From contig JAMXBB010000006.1 of the NCBI GenBank assembly GCA_024138015.1, forward strand, positions 78,092,379 through 78,156,378: a stretch of DNA of 64,000 nt. Direction: 5' to 3'. Below are positions 60,326-64,000 of this stretch, piece by piece; the first letter of the stretch is position 1, and each line of letters starts with the position of its first letter. The DNA is from Lumnitzera littorea (Eukaryota; Streptophyta; Magnoliopsida; Myrtales; Combretaceae). The notes below the pieces were generated by a model. That model was given only the letters and a program-made list of their open reading frames with translations, ran no database searches and was not told the DNA's origin. The position numbers were made by a program, and so were the translations under genes.

Positions 60326-61376
60326 TCTTAGAAATTGATCAAAACCCTAAATCGCATACTAAAACCCTAAAACTTGTTTATGCACCATTAATAAAAAATT
60401 GAACCCGAATTTGTTCAAAACCTTAAAATTATAAACATAAACCTATAAAATAGTTAAATATTACTCGATAGTGATATAATCATAGTTGATTGCAATTTTC
60501 GACTAAATTGCCTACTCGCGTGAAATTTTAACGAAATCGCTATAATAACTTGTAAAAATTATAATTGTAACGGATACTAATTAAATTGATAAAATTTCAC
60601 AAAATTTTCAAAATTAATTTATGATGAGAATTGTTATAATTTATATGTTTCGAAAAATTACATATATTTATTATTAATTTTTATTTTCCTTCTCTTTCTT
60701 TTTCATTTTATCTCTTTTCTTTCTTTTCTTCCTTTTTCCCCAATTGCCACGTTCTGGAAATGAAATCAAATTGCAGCCCACATAAGAAATTGAATTGCCA
60801 AGTGTTGAGGTTAAATAAAAGAAAAGATTACAAATGATTACTTTTATCTTATCTTCATAAATGAAAAGATTAGGATATGATTTATTTGCTGCACATATAA
60901 AAAGAGAAGAAACAAATCTTGGAAGAAAAACTGAAAAGCAAACCGAAAGAAAAAAATTTTGGAAACAAAATGTGAAAAGAAGGAAGGAAAAAGAAAGAAG
61001 AAAAGAAGAAGAAGGAATTTAAATAAATAGGTACGTAAATTATTTTCTAGTATAGATGTATATTATGTAGTATATACATGTATAAATATAGTATTTGTAT
61101 GGTATTTTTATACATATAACATTAATACATGTCTATATGCATAAATACTTAGATTTAATTAAATATGTATGTATAAAGTTATGTAGGTATACATGTATGT
61201 ACATTAGTATATTATACGGAAAGAGTATGTATTATGTATTTTTTTTAAGAATACATATAATTAGTATTAAGTATTTTTATTAAATAACTATAGTATATAT
61301 ATATATATGTGTGTAACCATGAAGTATAAAAATAGTTATTTATACATGTATAATTATTTTCATATATGTATATACA
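60326..61376 (+). mobile_element. LTR-T copy 7, left part
   Basis: From about 60326 the sequence matches the LTR-T copy at 30860-34334 in reverse complement (telobox motifs near 60343 and 60361, then the region equivalent to 33600-34200). The first 120 bases of the LTR are missing or unrecognisable. It passes into ATAC/TATA-rich sequence, is split at 61377, and resumes at 63618. Confidence 0.7.
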
Positions 61377-63617
61377 TGTAGACACCTAATTTTTACCTCT
61401 CTATAGTCCTAATTTCTATATTTTTACAAAAAGGGTCCTAATTCAAAAAATAAAAATAACAAAAAAATTAATAAAAGATAAAAATAATAAAAATTTAACA
61501 AATGATGAAAATACCAAAAAAATAAGAAAAGAAAAAAATTATTATAAAGAGTTTTGTAGATTTTTAGGAAGTAACATATATTCGGAATAAATAGTTTTAG
61601 TTTTAGTTTAGTCAAAAAAATTTTATTTTAACGAATCGGATAATTTAAATATAATTTAATTGTACTGAATGTTAAGGCGCAGGCCAACGGCCTAACGGAT
61701 AAGTATCGAAGTATTTAGGTTGGATTTAATTGGAGGTCTTGGGTTCGAGTCTCAGTAGGTACCTATGTCTTTATTTTTCTATTTCTATAAAAGCGAAATG
61801 AAAATGGGTCATATCTAATTAAATCATATGAATTTAGTTAAATCAGATTTGAATTCATTTGAATCTAGTTTAATTACCGAATCAGATATAATTAGATATG
61901 ATAAGATGTGATATGATTTAGACCCTATAAACACATACACAGTTTGTGGTCCGCAATCCACACACATTTACAGTAGTCGCAATACACCGCTGCACACTAC
62001 ACTCCACTGTATAATGCACGTAGCACCCACTCACTACAAATAGACACATATCCAATCTCCATTGCAGACCAAACAAGCACAGCGATAACTATGGTCACTC
62101 AACTCACATGTTGCTGCACTTCATCTACTGCCTCACACGACCCCCCTCGATCACACAACCTAACGTCCAAGCACATCTGATCCCCTACCATACACGTACA
62201 ATCTAAAACCACAATCCTAACTGAGCTCCTGAACTCCACGTACCGACATTCCCAATTAGTCACACAACTCCACACCAATTCTAAAATAGCACTCGCAATT
62301 CCCTATCCCTTGTCCACGACGCACGATTACAACACGTTGATCCCATGCCACATCCAGAATATGCCAGCAACCTTCATATGTTAACCAACATCCCATGGAC
62401 CACCGACCCTCTTCACGCCAACGAGACACTATAACGACGACAACTCCACATCCTAATCGAACTGCAACACACCTTCCAAGCCACTTTCAATTCCTTACAC
62501 CAACCAATCCAGCCCGACGTCTAGAATTCACACTCCACATCAACCAATATGCTAGAAGACCACGCAATCTGAAGGCAACAGATCCGTTCAAGCAACACAA
62601 AGTCTTCAATCCCTTCGACATTAGACGGACAGCAACGACACTAGGTGGACAACAATGCCAGCGATCAGCAGTACGTTCTGTACAACAGCACCATAGCACA
62701 CGATTCAACATTGACCACCACGTCTCCACGCTCGACGAACCAACACCAACACTTCACCGAACAGCCCAAGTCAGGTTCGATTTTGATTATTTTATTTTAT
62801 TTATTTATTTGTCTCTTTATTTATCATTATATTTCCATTAGTTATTTAGTTAAGTTTATGACATGATAGGTAAATAGATATATGTATATGTATTTATATG
62901 CTTAAGTATATTTTTAGCATTATGACTTTAGGATTTTCTCACTTAGAAAATTTTATTTTGTAAATAAAAAAAATAAAAATAAAAACCCAGTTAAAAAATA
63001 GACTTTTAGAGAGTTTTTATAAAATAAAATAAAAGACTTAGTGAATTAAGACCCTTTTAGAGTTTTTTTTGGAAAACTAAATTGATAATAACGTAAACTC
63101 AGGCAGTTTTTTTTTTAAATTAAAATAAACCAACGCACTAAAGTTTTTAGAAAGAATTATGATCGTCTGATCCTGGCTAGCAGGTACATAGGCACCTTCG
63201 GGGCAACGATAAAATATGTAGAAACTTAGTCTTTTTTCTTTCTTTTAATTAATTAATTAATTAATTTATTTTTTAATTATTATAGTTAGAAGAATAATCC
63301 TAATTTCGGTAAATAGATAGTGGTACCCGTTAAGGTTTAATAGGTTAGCCCCTGAACTTGGAACCCTCTAGTTCTTCATTAAAATTGAAATCAAAGACCG
63401 GTAGCTAAATCGTAATCAATCCACTCAATTGATTATAGTTTTCTTCCTTTTTCTCAACTCCGATCGTGTGGCGACTCCAAAAATTTTTCTAAATATAAAA
63501 TCGGAATTTCTCAATTTCTTTAGTCGGGGATTAATATTAAATGGATTAGGGTTTAGTATTAATCAGGAAATGAGAAATTAATTTTAAATAAAAGAAATCG
63601 AAAAATCAGGCTCGACA
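61377..63617 (+). mobile_element. Solo Ogre-type LTR (LTR-c)
   Basis: It starts TGTAGACACCTAATTTTTAC at 61377 and ends GGCTCGACA at 63617, with flanks ATACA (61372-61376) and ATACG (63618-63622), a 5-bp duplication with one transition. Length 2241 bp. Layout follows LTR-b: A-rich part, TATAAACA at about 61926, C/A-rich G-poor leader to about 62770, T-rich part, and a TGGCGACTCC word at 63471 that lies inside the LTR. AT-rich LTR-T sequence continues on both sides, so it is a solo LTR. A 148-codon frame at 62395-62841 is compositional and not called as a gene. Confidence 0.82.
61682..61762 (+). repeat. tRNA-like / SINE-like segment in LTR-c
   Basis: GGCCTAACGGATAAG (61689-61703) resembles a tRNA A box of Arg type, and GGTTCGAGTCTC (61742-61753) is a near-perfect B box 53 nt downstream, within a T-arm that can pair TTGGG with CTCAG. 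No acceptor stem forms, so it is not a working tRNA gene. LTR-b lacks it. A T-rich stretch follows, as in plant SINE tails. Confidence 0.55.
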
Positions 63618-64000
63618 ATACGTAATCGTATAGTATATATATGTAGTAGTATATTTCCATAAGTAATAATATATGTATATAGGACATATATATATGTATA
63701 ATATAGAGTATATATTGTGGCATACCGCATGTATCACAAAATATATGTATAATATATAGTATACATATTTTATAACAAATACTATGTAAATATATATATA
63801 TATATATATACCGAATATATAATATAAGAATAGGTATTTGTAGATTATTTATATATATCTAAGTATTCAGAAATTATATAAGTATATTTATATGTATAAA
63901 TACAAATACATGAATATATATATATGTACATAAGAATATGTTTATTTTCAATAAATATATATACATATATAAGGCGTATAATGTATAGTATATATAAGTA
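63618..64000 (+). mobile_element. LTR-T copy 7, right part, runs off the window
   Basis: TATA/ATAC-rich sequence like the middle of the other LTR-T copies, with a (TA)n run near 63790-63810. It continues beyond the window. Confidence 0.55.

Noticed and set aside
61682..61762. Functional tRNA gene
   Set aside because: The D arm is decayed and no acceptor stem can be formed around the A and B boxes.
62395..62841. 148-codon open frame in LTR-c
   Set aside because: It lies in the C/A-rich, G-poor leader where stops are rare by composition; residues are dominated by Thr, Pro, His and Arg and no domain is visible.

Overview
The window looks like repeat-dense heterochromatin of a land plant, almost certainly an angiosperm. 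It is very AT-rich, and I see no host gene, rRNA gene or functional tRNA gene. Nearly all of it is explained by decayed, nested Ty3/gypsy LTR retrotransposons of two kinds: a chromodomain-bearing chromovirus with very long LTRs (Tekay/Del-like, called LTR-T here) and Tat-lineage elements (Ogre-like and Retand-like). The species cannot be named from this sequence.

Layout. (1) 1-10452: Tekay-like element A on the minus strand, with gag, protease, RT, RNase H, integrase and chromodomain all broken. Its 3' LTR (1-5024) is split by a solo LTR-T of opposite orientation (587-3975, target-site duplication GTGGT). (2) 10458-15165: a second solo LTR-T, inserted in an unassigned coding-like fragment. 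(3) 15498-18335: a tandem array with a 1644-bp higher-order period built from about 91- and 132-bp half-units. (4) 18340-22880: a minus-strand Tat element with gag, protease, RT and two RNase H regions; its integrase stops at the array. (5) 22881-25586: noncoding, LTR-like. (6) 25587-35668: one Ogre-type LTR cut by two LTR-T solo LTRs (26269-30300 and 30860-34334) and ended by a third LTR-T (35669-37227). (7) 37228-38388: a Retand-like LTR, primer-binding site and start of gag, interrupted by (8) an Ogre-like element (38389-45309) with LTR, primer-binding site, ORF1, gag and protease region. (9) 45310-54828: Tekay-like element 2 on the minus strand, with a 576-bp 3' LTR remnant, pol, a gag-to-protease deletion, a tRNA-iMet-type primer-binding site and a 3.76-kb 5' LTR. 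(10) 54829-58103: a truncated LTR-T, then a Tat integrase C-terminus (58104-58805) and an antisense ORF (59390-60290). (11) 60326-64000: another LTR-T, split by a solo Ogre-type LTR (61377-63617) that carries a tRNA-like/SINE-like segment.

None of the elements looks autonomous. Many in-frame stops read TAG, TAA or TGA where a sister copy or the family has CAG, CAA or CGA, which suggests decay of methylated cytosines. The signals most worth checking are the higher-order tandem array next to a Tat integrase, a block of about 110 bp kept in six LTR-T copies, a minisatellite resembling eroded bZIP (TGACGTAAGC-like) sites, telobox motifs in all LTR-T 5' regions, an antisense ORF behind a Tat integrase, and the same catalytic Glu-to-Lys change in both Tekay-like integrases. 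All calls come from reading the sequence; no database search was run.
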